The position numbers were made by a program, and so were the translations under genes. A stretch of 64,000 bases of DNA from Lottia gigantea (taxonomy: Eukaryota; Mollusca; Gastropoda; Lottiidae): assembly GCF_000327385.1 (NCBI RefSeq), contig NW_008710370.1, positions 2,590,235 through 2,654,234 of the forward strand, given 5' to 3'. Below the pieces are notes generated by a model. The model was not told the DNA's origin and did not search any database. It was given only the letters and a program-made list of their open reading frames with translations. Below, in pieces: positions 1 to 10,682 of the stretch (positions within the stretch are counted from its first letter, which is position 1; each line of letters starts with the position of its first letter).

Positions 1-650
1 GTTGAACAAAGCCAATCATGAAGATGATTAATGATTAACTCAGTTCTAAAAAATTATGATGCTTTGACGGGATGAAGATACGAGGCTTTAAATAATTAAA
101 CTTCTGTCAAAGTAAACCATTTATTCCTCCAACAATTCCTCCGGTATTCAAAAACCAACACAATATTGGTTCGGACATTTCATGTGGGCATATAAAAATC
201 ATATATTTTCAAAACTGAATATTGAAGCCTGACAACTTAAATAAAGACATCGTTAGAATAGCTGGCTAATAAGTACTAGCTAATTGTAAACAAGCACATC
301 GTAATATGATCACACTGAATGTTGTTGAAGATCTAGTTTGTGTGGTATCTGAAGAGACCAAAATTGTGCAAATTACCCATTTATCACTCAATTAAACCAA
401 AAGCAATGTATCAAAATAACACATCTAGGTATCACTTGAAATTTCTAGAGAAAGCAGACATTTCTGTAAAAAGAGTAAAGGTGCCAAAGTGTGACACTTA
501 TAAAATCAAGAACCCAAGTCTCAACTAAGAAATTAACTAGATGTGATCTGTAACATACAAATACATATTTTGAGTCTAATTAAATTTAGAAGCTAATTAA
601 TGAATACAAAAGAGACTTTGAAAGGTAAACAAGGAGGCCGCTCTGAAACA
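1..650. other. Intronic sequence without recognised gene
   Basis: AT-rich sequence lying upstream of the first visible phospholipase C exon, so it is probably intron. A 62-codon open frame at 340-528 has no recognisable domain, no splice context and ordinary AT-rich composition; I do not treat it as coding. No repeat that recurs elsewhere in the window was noticed here. Confidence 0.4.
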
Positions 651-651
651 G

Positions 652-1338
652 AAGTCGTATATTGTTGTCGCCCCCGTCCGTCCACAATTGGCTTGTGAAT
701 GCAATAGAAACAACAGTTTTTATCTGATTTGAATGAAATTTGGTGTGACATTTATAATAATGAGATCTTGGACATGTTCAAATTTGACGATCTTTCGATG
801 AACGGTTTCTGAGTTATTGCCCTTGACTTATGCTAAATGGTTGTGAACACAATAGAGACAACAGTTTTCATCCAATTTATATGAAATTTAATGTGAATAT
901 TTACAATGATGAGATCTTGGACAAGTTCGAAATCGGCTATCATTCGATGAACGTTTTTGAGTTATTGCCCTTGATTTATGAAAAACGCGTCCAAATTTGT
1001 TTGTGAACACAATACAGAGTACAGTTTGGATCTGATTTAAATGAAATTTGTTATGATCATTTATAATGATGAGATCTTAATAAAGATTGAATTTGACAAT
1101 TTTTAGATCAATGGAATTTGAGCTAATGCCCCTGACTTAGTAAAAATGCATCAAAATTTGTTGGCGATAGAGGTGACAGTTTATGTCAGAATTTTATTAA
1201 ATAATGTGTGTTTGTTTAATTCAACAATATCTTGCACAAAATAGATTTTTGGTATGATTTGACACAGATAGGTGACTGCCCTTGATATACTGAAAATGTA
1301 TCAGGAAAGTGGGCGTATCTTGCTAGGCAACCACTTGT
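652..1338 (+). mobile_element. HINE/pearl-like element, class 3 3' end
   Basis: The head keeps the family motif GTCGTATATTG...CCCGTCCGTCC. It is followed by about four diverged monomers of roughly 150 bp, each with ACAGTTT, GATGAGATCTTGGAC and GAGTTATTGCCC. It ends in GTGGGCGTATCTTGCTAGGCAA, a 3' end differing from the commonest class but still containing a small hairpin (TTGC-TAG-GCAA). The same end recurs at 47070, 54165 and, reversed, at 25845. The head is diverged and its first bases are lost, so this looks like an old copy. Confidence 0.65.
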
Positions 1339-2346
1339 TACACTCGCAATCACACGCGAAAAAAACACATTAACACAATTATTTATAAGTTATACTCGTG
1401 CAATCTTCAGCCACTCGGATTTGGTTGATCATTAGGGACACAAAGATTATGTTGGATAGTTTTATATCCTTGAAGATGTCCATTTCTATCAAAGTTGGTG
1501 ATTTCTTGTGCATAACGAGGAACCAATCTATGAATTTATTGTGATTCTGAAAGAAAAGAAGAATAAGCAGCTTTATCGTTTATTGGTTGATCTTGGTTGT
1601 CCTCATTAAACGAAGTCAATGACGGGCACTTTTGGTAATATTTGAGTTTATTATATGTACAATCATTTCATTGCCATCTGTTTTGTGTTGAACCATATAA
1701 ACTAGGTCTGATAGTTTACTCTTCACTTTATATGGATCTATTCAAAACTGTTGCAGTTTAGAAGAAATCCCTATTCTTTTTCTAGGTATAAAAACCCAGA
1801 CTAATGTTCCAATTTCAAAACAATTCTGTAGACAATATTGGTCATAACATTTCTTGGCTCTATTAGCACTGACTGAGAGATGATTTCTACAAGACTCATA
1901 CACATTGTCCATTCTTCTGATGAGATTATTCACATACTCGATTGGTGTGAACAAACTTCCTGGAGGTCATCATACAATGATGTTCACAGGGAGATCAACC
2001 TCGCGTCCCAGCATCATCATATTGGGAGAAGTGGAATCATGTTCACTTGATCTATACGCCAAATATAAAACATAAAGATGTAGATCCCAATCTCCGAAAT
2101 CTTCCACATAATGACTTAACATACTCTGCAAGGTTCTATTCAAATTGACCATCACTCATAGGGAGTACTCCTGGTCTTGGTTATTCCCAAGAGCTTACAC
2201 AATTCGGAAAATAATTTTGACTCAAACTGTGAGCCTTGGTCTTAGTGAATTATTCCTGGTATACCAAACCTTAAACCATGCACAATAATGCAGATGCATG
2301 GTACTAGCTTGCATATTAGGAACTGCAATAGCTTCTACCCATTTTT

Positions 2347-2726
2347 ATACATGAAAATGTGGATGTATATTGCCGTTGCCCCTGTCCGTCGGTCCGTCAA
2401 CATTTATTGTCAATACAATAGAGACTACAGTTTTCAACTGATGAAATTTGGTGTGATCATTTATATTGATGAGATCATGGACAAGTTTGAATTTGATTTT
2501 TTGAGTTATTGCCCTTGACTTAGGAAAAACGCATCAAAATTTGTTGGTGAACACATTAGATACTACAGTTTTCTATTGATTTTAATGAAATGTGGTGTGA
2601 TCATGTATAGTGATGCGATAATTTCATGTATTTGGGTCATTGATATTGATTTTTTAAATTTGGTAGAATTTCTCAGCATAAACAACTGACAATAAATATA
2701 TATATCATTGCCTGGCTAGCTATCAT
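2347..2726 (+). mobile_element. HINE copy inserted in Gypsy integrase region
   Basis: Starts with ATACATGAAAATGTGGATG after a T-run and carries the CCTGTCCGTCGGTCCGTCAAC head. It has about two monomers, then the distal core ending CAGCATAAACAACTGACA, a short ATATATAT microsatellite and TTGCCTGGCTAGCTATC at the 3' end. The stretch between microsatellite and hairpin is missing compared with full copies. It lies within the integrase core of the surrounding Gypsy fossil and is therefore younger than it. Confidence 0.7.
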
Positions 2727-2797
2727 TAATCATTAAAGCATCATTAATGGCTTAAATATAATTGATGCATTAAAGAGGAAGTGTGTGGCAGCATAAA

Positions 2798-3246
2798 ATC
2801 ACACCCACATGGATGTATATTTCTGTCGCCCTTGTCTGTCCACATTTCTTTGAGACATGACAGAGGCTACAGTTTTTATCAATTTTCAATGAAACTTAGT
2901 ATGCTTGTATATATTGATGAGATCTCAGTCAAGTTCAACATTAGTAATAATCTGATGAATGGTTTCAGAGTTATTGCCCTTGACTTAGTAAAAAATGTGT
3001 CAAATTTGTCTTGTAGGCACAATAGAGACTACAGTTTTCATCTGATCTTGAGGAAACTTGGTATGTAGATACTGATGGGATCTAATGGAACAGTTTCAGA
3101 GTTTTTGCTGTGGTGTGTATGTTGATAAGCCCTTGTTCATGTTTGAATTTGATAATTTAATGAACATTCATTTCTAGGTCACTTGGCATTTGTTATCAAT
3201 TCTGACAGAGAGAAGTGGGCGTATGTTATATTGGCAAGCTATCTTT
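2798..3246 (+). mobile_element. HINE copy, second insertion in Gypsy fossil
   Basis: Head CACACCCACATGGATGTATATTTCTGTCGCCC, about two monomers, then CTGACAGAGAGAAGTGGGCGTATGTTATATTGGCAAGCTATCTTT. The internal distal core and microsatellite are reduced. It lies 71 bp after the preceding copy, so the pair may represent two insertions into the same T-rich target or one insertion followed by rearrangement. Confidence 0.65.
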
Positions 3247-4947
3247 AAAAGTAATCTTGACTTTAGTAATACTACAGCATACTTATTAGCATCATAGGTT
3301 TCTGGTAGAGAACCCATTATGTCCATGGTAATCCTCTCCATAGCATAACCACCAACAGTCGGTAAAAGTGGGGTCTGTGGGCGATTTCCTGGAGGTTTTC
3401 ACCTAGTGCCTAACATCATATCAGAGCCAGGGCCATTTATAAGCCTGATTTACTTTTGAGTAGGTCTCGTCACAGCCCTAGTTTGATCATGACAAGATTT
3501 TAGTACCTTTCTCGAAGAGACTTTGGTACAACTATTTTAAGTCTAGTGTCTCTATCATCATCACATAATCTTATCCACAAGGACATCTTCTTTTATGGAA
3601 AGAACTTTAAATTGTGACCAAAGTGCTTTCAATTCTGGTGATTTACCAGCCACTTCATCCTAACATGGACGGTTGTTGGATATCCAACTTCGAACCTTGT
3701 TCAAAACCTTATCTTCCTTCTTGGCTTCAGGAATCTGATATAATTTGCAGGATGATTCACTCCAATCAACGTTTTTCTCAGTGTTGTTTGAGAAGCAATT
3801 GCACGTGACATGGTTTCGGGATAATCCGTCAGCATTACCATGTAATTTACCAGTTCTGTGAACTACCTGAAATTGGAACTCTGACAGTATTTGCAACCAC
3901 TTTGCTAATTGTCCTTGAGGCTCTTTAAACATTAAAATCCACCCAAGAGAAGTATGGTGAGTTCGCAAGGTTAATTTTTGGCCATACAGATAGGGCCTAA
4001 AATGTTGAAGAAACACAAATACAGATAACAACTATTTACGTATTGTATAATAATTTTTCTGAGACTTGTTAAGAGCTTTACTCCCATATGTAATGACATA
4101 TTCAATTCTATCATCACATACTTGGGATAGAACTGCTCCCGAACATTCATAACTGGCATCAGTATAAATTTATTCGATGAATCAGGATGTACTAGAATAG
4201 GTGAATAATCTGACTCAATCGAAACCTAGTGGTCACACCATCTTTGTTGATCTTATGGCCTAAATATAGGAGTTCAGTCCTGAGTAAATGACACTTGCTT
4301 ACTTTCAGCTTCAACTTGGCTGAACGAAATCGATATAATACTTCTGGAAGTCATTAAATATGTTCCTCAAAACTTTCCAAAAAAACAGTAACATCATCCA
4401 GGGAGATGTTTCCCAATGAAGACCAGATAGCGCTATCTCCATCAATCTCTCAAAGGTAACAGGACTGTTTGAGAGGCCCATGGGCATCACTTTAAATTGA
4501 AACATGCCATAAGGTGTTGAAAAGGCAGTTTTCTGACTATTATTTTCATTCAACTTGGAAAAATCCAGATTGGAGATCAAGGCAAAAAAATAAACATGAT
4601 CCTGATCCTATCAACTCGTCAATACGAGGTAGTGGGTAGGCGTCTTTAGCTGTTACTTCATTAAGTCGTCTATAATCAACACAAAAACTTGTACAGCCAT
4701 TTTTTGACAAGAACTGTAGGTGATGACCAGGCACCAGATGAAGGTTTAATCAAATCTCTTCGACTCATTTCGACAAGTTGTTTCCTAACCTGTTCCCTTG
4801 ATGCATAGGGTAACCTGTTGACATACAGGTCTCTCACAACTAGTATCAATTTGATGAGTGACTATATTAGTGGTACCAAAATCATCCTTTGCGAAAACAT
4901 CTAAATTCTTATTAATTAACTTCTCCGCATGACATTTCCTACAAAAA

Positions 4948-5477
4948 AATAGTGACTGACAAAATAAGTAAGTAAAATTTAAGAGTAATTTATTGCTTAA
5001 AGTCATTGAAACAACTACAATGAATTATACAATGTAGGCCATATTCTTGTGTTGTTTCATGGATTTTAGCAATAAACTACTCTTATGATTTACTTATCTT
5101 ATTTTGTCAGTCACTATTTCTTTTTTCAAATCATTGTTCTTTCAAGGAATTGTAATTAGTTACAATGAAGTGTTATTAAAGATAAATACTAAAAAATGAT
5201 AATTATTGGATTTCCAAACAGTGTTTTTCTAAACTTATTTATAGATCAAAAATTGCATGAAAATAGGAAACGCATTTTGCACCTGTTGTCGAGTTGGTTA
5301 CTCAGGAGGCATGAGTCAAGGTGAGGGATTCATAAAAACAAATCGAAACAAACCAATTTTTATTAATTTATGGAATTTCTGAAGAAACATTCAAGATATA
5401 AAAACAAATTCTGTTTTTTAATTTTGATGAAAATTGGTGTTGAATCCTTATATGCACCAATATAGGTTATACCACTG
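4948..5477. mobile_element. Tc1/mariner-like MITE, truncated palindromic copy
   Basis: The right end reads ATAGGTTATACCACTG followed by TA, the inverse of the left end of the MITE at 43116 (CAGTGGTGTAACC). The internal GAGTTGGTTACTCA and GTCAGTCACTATTT blocks also match that copy in reverse. The first 75 bp (ATAGTGACTGACAAAATAAG...) are the inverted complement of about 5045-5130, so this copy carries one complete arm plus a stub of the other and can fold into a hairpin. Its left edge coincides with the truncated right edge of the Gypsy fossil. Confidence 0.55.
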
Positions 5478-5623
5478 TACCACTCTGTCAGAAACCAATT
5501 AATACCCAACAAAATGTTCAAAGTAAATTTTTCAAAGTATGTATTGAATTGTATATATTGAATTGTATATATAGCTACAATGTGAGTATGTTATCATGTT
5601 AAAAATCTCTTTTTTTTTTGCAG

Positions 5624-5708
5624 CAAATTTCAGCAATATAAAATGGCAAAGTATTGTGAAGACATATTGGGTGAATATTTATTAAAAAGACCAATCGAAT
5701 CAGTTCCT
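5624..5708 (+). CDS. PLCB4: Phospholipase C beta (norpA/PLCB4 class), X-box exon
   Basis: An 85-bp internal exon of a phosphoinositide-specific phospholipase C beta, the Gq effector that cleaves PIP2 to IP3 and diacylglycerol at the plasma membrane. It is framed by a strong acceptor (polypyrimidine run, TTTGCAG) and a consensus donor (GTAAGT). The open frame reads [20 protein letters not shown] then KRPIESVP. This matches the part of the PLC X box after the ENHCS motif, where vertebrate PLCB4 has, from memory, KYQQYKMSKYCEDLFGD. The first base completes a codon from the previous exon (probably the S of NHCS) and the exon ends in phase 0. The internal ATG is a conserved methionine, not a start. 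Upstream exons (PH, EF hands, first half of X) were not found in the 5.6 kb to the left. PLCB4 is assigned by resemblance; an invertebrate norpA/PLC21 name may be more apt. Confidence 0.88.
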
Positions 5709-5750
5709 GTAAGTTTTCCATTAAAATTTATATCAGCTACTTAATTTTTT

Positions 5751-6640
5751 ATACGCCCACATGAATATGAGGTCGTATATTGTCGTCGCCCCTGTCCGTC
5801 GGTCAACATTTCATGTGAGCACTATAGAGACTACAGTTTTCAACTGATTTTGATAAAACTTGATGTGATGCTTTAGATTGATAAGATCTTGGTCAAGTTC
5901 AAAGTTGACATATTTTCGATGAACGGTTTTTGAGATATTGCCCTTGACTTAGAACGCCTTGAAATTTGTTAAAAATTGTTCGTGAGCAGGATTGAAGCTA
6001 CAGTTTTCATCTGATTCTGATGAAACTTGGTTTGATCATTGGAATTGATAAGATCTCGGACAAGTTCTAACTTGACGCATTTTCGCTAAACAGTTTTTGA
6101 GTTATTGCCCTTGACTTTGTTAAAACGTGTTGAAATTTGTTAAAAATAGTTTGTGAGCCGGATTGACGCTACAGTTTTCAACCGATTCTGATGAAACTTG
6201 GTGTGATCATTGGAATTGATAAGATCTCGGAAAAGTTCTAATTTGACGCATTTTCAATGAACGGTTTTTGAGTCATTGCCCTATGCTTTGTAAAAACGCG
6301 TCAAAATTTGTTTGTGAGCACAAAAGACGCAATAGTTTTCAACCGATTTTGATGAAACTTGGTGTGATCATTGGAATTGATAAGATCTCGGATGAACATT
6401 TTTTGAGTTATTGCCATTGACTTTGTATACACGCGTCAAAAGTTGTTTTTTGCCCTTGATTATAGCTGTGTGATTTAATTGTTTGTTGTATTTGTTGATA
6501 TTGATTTAAAAAATTTGTGGAATTATTCAGCATAAATAATTTCTTCAATATGAGAAAATTCGTACTTTAGTCACTAAAGACTGTTATTATTTCTGACAGC
6601 TGCCAGTGGGCGTATGTTACCTTGCATCGCAAGCTATCTT
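5751..6640 (+). mobile_element. HINE/pearl-like element, class 1, nearly complete
   Basis: A reference copy of the commonest class. It starts right after a T-run with ATACGCCCACATGAATATG and the CGTCGCCCCTGTCCGTCGGTC head. Four monomers of 160-170 bp follow; each carries CTACAGTTTTCA, GATGAAACTTGG, GATAAGATCTCGG and a GAGTTATTGCCCTTGACT block. The distal core is TTTAATTGTTTGTTGTATT and the 3' end is GACAGCTGCCAGTGGGCGTATGTTACCTTGCATCGCAAGCTATCTT. The outer TACGCCCAC and GTGGGCGTA are inverted. The TTGC..GCAA hairpin lies a few bases from the 3' end. No coding capacity. It sits in the PLC intron between exons 5624 and 9624. Confidence 0.85.
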
Positions 6641-6836
6641 TGTATTTTTTTTTGAAAAATCTAAAATAAGCTTATATTTTAAAAAAAATAGTCAAATAAA
6701 CCAAGTATTATCGATAGGAATTCCTGTAATTTCAGTTTTTGGGCATTGTAACAGTTGAGAAAAACAATATATTAACCTGTATAATATAAGAGTTTATTCC
6801 ATGTAAATAATAAGTGTAAATATTTCAAGTTATCAC

Positions 6837-6994
6837 ATTTCATGTTCAACCGAATCATTACTATTATTAGGCCTTCTTTCGTTATCACTACAGCTTTCAA
6901 AACCGAATGAATTCACCTTTGCAAATTCTAATTCTTGATCAGTTTCCTCAGATTCTTCATGGCTATCTTCACTTGAGTTTTTATCTTCATCTGA
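6837..6994 (-). other. Possible terminal exon or coding fragment, acidic tail
   Basis: On the minus strand a frame runs from an AG (TTTGTATATTCGGGATTGTAG) through an acidic serine-rich stretch (SDEDKNSSEDSHEESEETDQ, later FGFESCSDNERRPN) to a TGA. An AATAAA lies about 40 bp further on. Composition and the polyadenylation signal suggest a real 3' end of something, but no domain is recognised. It lies antisense inside a PLC intron and may be a transposon remnant. It could also be chance. Confidence 0.25.
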
Positions 6995-7034
6995 CTACAA
7001 TCCCGAATATACAAACATATTTCTGATCTCATTT

Positions 7035-7226
7035 TTATTCAATTGGAATTTTCAATTGTTTGCAGACACCATGATGGAAACAGAGACAACACTTACCTTT
7101 GCCAGCTCTTTTAGGCTCATAAACAAAACATAAGGATGTTCTAGAGTCCGGTACGAAACGTCTTAGATCAACCACGGAACACAATTCTTTTTTTTTATTA
7201 GATTTTAACGAAACTTGTAAAATTGT
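7035..7226 (-). other. Unidentified cysteine-rich coding fragment
   Basis: A minus-strand frame without an ATG. It contains VVDLRRFVPDSRTSLCFVY followed by a Cys/His-rich stretch (KCCLCFHHGVC) and ends at a TAA embedded in AATAAA. A consensus donor GTAAGT lies inside it at AAAG|GTAAGT, so it could also be an exon ending there, but then its phase does not fit the acidic fragment at 6994. The protein family is not recognised. It could be the relic of a transposon-encoded zinc-binding protein. Confidence 0.22.
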
Positions 7227-7889
7227 TTATTATCGCCCAAAGATGACTCGTACTTAAAAAAAAAAAAAAACTAGATCCGTGGACGGTTCCAATGCAGTGC
7301 GTATCTGACCTAACACAGCGGCGAAACGTTTTAAAGGGAAATAAAAGCATGTTAACATTTGATAGTAAAAATTTGACAAACCACTTGACGTTCGGTAGTG
7401 AAAAGACGCATAGGGTAGTAAAAAGTATTAACATTCGGTAGTAAAAAGTCGATTTTTATAATCGCTGTAAAACTGATACTGAACATTGCACATAACAAAT
7501 AAAGATATATTTGAATAGTTCTGGTTGATCACATAACTTTTGTTCTGGTCAAAAGGTCAACATAGGTCAAATAAAAGAATGAGCTTTTAAAGTTACGAAA
7601 ATTGCTGTAAAAGCGGAAGTATATGTTGGACATCAACAATAAAAGAATGAATGGATATCACATATCAATGACCTTTGACCTTGCAAAGACCAAGGTCATG
7701 CATGTAAATGGTCAAAATATAAAAATTTATAAAATGTGAAACCTATTCCTTTTTTAAAGTAAAAGACCCAAACAAATGTATCTATCTAATGTAAATAAAA
7801 TAGCTTTTTCTACAAATTTATTCTGTCTCATATGAAATGTCGAAAAGATCCGCAGCTTCTGCATCGGAGAGGTTTTCCATCAGGCCCTG
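7227..7889. other. Non-coding intron sequence with A-run repeat
   Basis: No gene seen. At about 7257-7320 an A-run is followed by ATCCGTGGACGGTTCCAATGCAGTGCGT. This resembles the A-run plus GGTTCTGATGCAGTGCGT unit duplicated at 9838-10167 and suggests a small dispersed repeat. Around 7370-7450 there are three short copies of TTCGGTAGTAAAAAG or close variants. Confidence 0.35.
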
Positions 7890-8600
7890 GTGGATTTATT
7901 TAGTAATTTCTTGAAATTGGTTTTGTTGTGGTCTATAGTTATCATATCTTTTATTATTATGAAATCTTGGACGGTTAGAAAATGCCCTTTGAGCTGCATA
8001 TATTTCCTCTTCTGTGGAGTAAATTCTTGATTCTGTACCTGTGGATTCTACTTTTATACTTCTACTTGAACCACTATTACTCAGTCCTAAAGCCTGTTGG
8101 CTAAAGAATTTTCTTAGAGCTGAACACATTTGTTGAAAAAGGGTCTCTGTGTTCAAGTAATCCACTCCGGTTAATACTAATTGTTTATCTTTTGGTTCTA
8201 GACCTGCACAGTCCAAAATCTTAAATGCCAACACAGATGGTGGAAGATCCATTTTAAATTTTTTAATTTTATAATAAAGTTTTTCAACATACGTGTCCAT
8301 TGAAACTTCTTGCTTTCTTCTAAATCTGTCAAATTCTATATAAACTTCCTAGGATTCAGTCAAAGAGTCCTTCTTATATAATTTATCCAGAAATTCAAGC
8401 AATGTCCTTACACCGTTGTCTTGGGTTAGTGTGTCGATCTCCAATTTGCTAAAAACTTTGTCTCTAATACTCCCGTGTTCACTAAAACTCAACGCTATCG
8501 CCAACGCTTTCTTTTTAGGTACCAAATCAGTCAGATTCTCCCACGCTTTAATTTCATCCACCCATCTTGAGTACGGCTTCAATTCAATGTTGAACTATGA
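7890..8600 (-). mobile_element. Retroelement Gag-like fossil
   Basis: Minus-strand coding traces contain KPYSRWVDEIKAWENLTDL, KALAIALSFSEHGSIRDKV, VLAFKILDCAG and KDKQLVLTGVDYLN. This pattern belongs to Gag-type proteins of LTR retrotransposons common in cnidarians and molluscs; I associate it with Ty1/Copia-type elements, but the family assignment is tentative. The N-terminal part lies to the right. No protease, integrase or reverse transcriptase follows and no LTR was seen, so only the gag end survives. It is broken. Confidence 0.6.
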
Positions 8601-8962
8601 CGCAGCCATTTTTGTTGTTTACTTTTTACATCCGGTTCACTTCGTGATGGAAATGAAGTATACGTTTTAACTACATTCATTCATAAAACAGAAAGTGGGT
8701 CAACCGGAAGTTTGCACATTGATGCAAAGTTTTTGATTATGCCAATTTGTTTTCTGTTGTGATCTGTTTTCAAACCAAAAATTTCAAAGCAATCGGACAA
8801 ATATCATAGAAAATCGAAAATTTGGTCAAAATTTGCAAAATTTGGCTCAAAAATGTGTACTACGATTTTCAAAATACAAAATTTTTAACTTCACACATAT
8901 AAGATATTCTTGCGAGATCCCAAAATTGAAAACCAGAGAAAATTAGCATATTTTGCACTGTT

Positions 8963-9366
8963 GGTAATCGCCCAAGGATGAACCCTATTGGAAGTCAGAA
9001 GAATTGAAAAATACTTAGTATGAGTTATTGCCCTTAGAAACTTGTTCAATTTCTAGATTGTATACATTCTAGAAGGCATGAAGAAATTTGGTGAAATGTT
9101 CATTATTACCCAAGGACAAAAAATTATTTCTAGGAGTTATTGACCTCGTTCTTGAAAACGCTAATTTTAGCTCTTAAACACTAAAAGGCACAATTCTTGC
9201 CAGATTTTGACAAAATTTGGTTTTATTATTCAGTAAAAATTCAAAAGAAGTGTATGACTTAAGGCTGAATAATTCATACTGGGGATTGTTACTGTACTGC
9301 CAAATACTTTTATTCAAAATCAAAGCTGCCAGTGGGCGTATATTACCTTGCCTGGCAAGCTATCTT
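8963..9366 (+). mobile_element. HINE class 2 copy, 5'-truncated
   Basis: Monomers of the second type (CGCCCAAGGATGAACCCTAT, GAGTTATTGCCCTT, GGCACAATTCTTG, GATTTTGACAAAA) lead into the class 2 tail AATCAAAGCTGCCAGTGGGCGTATATTACCTTGCCTGGCAAGCTATCTTT. The CTTGCCTGGCAAG palindrome is perfect. The 5' head is absent. A small fragment of the same monomer lies at about 9747-9822, on the other side of the PLC exon. Confidence 0.75.
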
Positions 9367-9623
9367 TACAAAGTGATGTATGTATATTTTCTCAAAGAGA
9401 ACTGTTGTTGAATTATTTTTGATAAATTGGTATGATCATTAGGCTTACGATTTTTCAAGGATTTTCAGGTGCTCACTCTACAAAATAATATTTCTGTTAT
9501 ATCGTCTTCCCTTTTGGTTTGTATGTTGAATATAAGATAAGATGATATGGGCTTACTTGAACTCACTCTACAAATGGGTTGCAATAAGGTCATGCCACTA
9601 AGATGTCATGTTTTTATTATTAG

Positions 9624-9714
9624 TTAGATGCAAATATACCATTGCCATCACCAAATCAGTTGAAAAAGAAAATATTGATCAAAAATAAAAGATTAAAGCC
9701 AGAAGTAGAAAAAA
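9624..9714 (+). CDS. PLCB4: Phospholipase C beta, end of X box
   Basis: A 91-bp exon between a TTATTATTAG acceptor and a consensus GTAAGT donor. It translates in phase 0 as LDANIPLPSPNQLKKKILIK then NKRLKPEVEK. The LPSP...LKxKILIKNKRLKPEVEK run is a hallmark of the PLC beta X-box end and is nearly identical to my recollection of vertebrate PLCB4. The previous exon ends in phase 0, so the junction reads ESVP-LDANIPLPSP as expected for the family. The exon ends after one base of a codon (A), which joins GG of the next exon to give arginine. It stands in unique sequence only 260 bp after a HINE end and is intact. Confidence 0.93.
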
Positions 9715-9837
9715 GTAAGTTTTTATGAGTGTTTTTTATTCTAGTTTAAGGCACAATTCTTAACAGATTTTGATGAAACTTTGTGTGAGTGTTGTAACCT
9801 CTCAAGGATGAACCCTATTTAGTCTTGTGGCGTTAAC

Positions 9838-10167
9838 AAAAAAAAAAAAAAAATCCACAGGCATCCCATGGTTCTGATGCAGTGCGTAACAGTTTTGAAT
9901 TTAGGCTTAAAACTGTGTCGCAAAGAATATCAGTTACATTATTTCTTGCCATAATTAACTGGTTATATAGGTTGTTTAAAACTGTGTAGTTTTGGCTGGG
10001 TGCTCTGACCAGCATTCAAAAAAAAAAAAAAATCCACAGGCATCCCATGGTTCTGATGCAGTGCGTAACAGTTTTGAATTTAGGCTTAAAACTGTGCCGC
10101 AAAGTATCATATCTGTAACATTATTTCTTGCCATAATAAACTGGTTATATAGGTTGTTTAAACTCGA
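9838..10167. repeat. Tandem duplication of an A-run-headed unit
   Basis: Two direct copies about 180 bp apart (9838-9989 and 10018-10167). Each starts with a 15-base A-run followed by TCCACAGGCATCCCATGG, GATGCAGTGCGTAACAG and TTGCCATAATAAACTGGTTA. The copies differ at only a few positions, so the duplication is recent relative to other repeats here. A diverged single copy lies at 7257-7320. On the minus strand the unit would end in T-runs, so it is not an obvious SINE. Confidence 0.6.
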
Positions 10168-10682
10168 ACCATGTTCAACAGATCGCTGAAACTCACATCT
10201 TGTACTCTAGATCACTCAAACGTTTTACAAAAATTGGTCATATCAAGATGACGTCTGGCCCATTATTTCCTACCAAAATTTTTTTGTAAGCAATTCTAAC
10301 TATTAGCCAAAATAATTTTTTAAATATCTACAAAAAAATTCCGGAAGTTGAAATTTCAAGTTTAGAGGCAAATGACTTGAAAACCAGAAGTGATTTAAAA
10401 GTTTTTTCGTTCAAGATCAAAATGTCCATCTACTTGTAAATTTTCAGATCGATGGAAAAAATTGTAGAGGTTAAAAAAATGCCCCAAAAGTCTCCAAAAG
10501 TCGGCAACAAAAGTAAAAATCTGAAATTTTTCTAATTGCTATCTTTTAGATATTAGTTCAAAGTAATGAACAAAACCAAAATTATATTCAAAATATATTC
10601 AGAATAAGAGCAGGTATTAGAAAGACATAATGAACGTTAACGTCCTACGTCATTTCTAGTTGGAAATGATTGCATCATTTTT

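Larger units (their letters stand above)
1560..4941 (-). mobile_element. Ty3/Gypsy LTR retrotransposon fossil (pol region)
   Basis: Reading right to left on the minus strand are recognisable Ty3/Gypsy pol parts: the reverse transcriptase (about 4.8-4.2 kb; VDYRRLNEVT and PYGMFQFKVMPMGL-type motifs), RNase H (about 4.0-3.7 kb; HGNADGLSR), the integrase core (about 3.4-3.25 kb, resuming near 2.35 kb with KWVEAIAVPN) and the post-integrase GPY/F-like region (about 1.95-1.56 kb; KLSDLVYMVQ). The integrase core is split by two HINE insertions (2347-2726 and 2798-3246). The right side stops where a MITE fragment begins near 4.95 kb. I found no LTRs and no gag. It is clearly broken, with several interruptions, and old, because other elements have inserted into it. 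Confidence 0.85.

Noticed and set aside
5643-5708. ATG in the first visible PLC exon as a translation start
   Set aside because: The open frame extends upstream of it to the acceptor and matches the conserved KYQQYKM segment, so it is internal.
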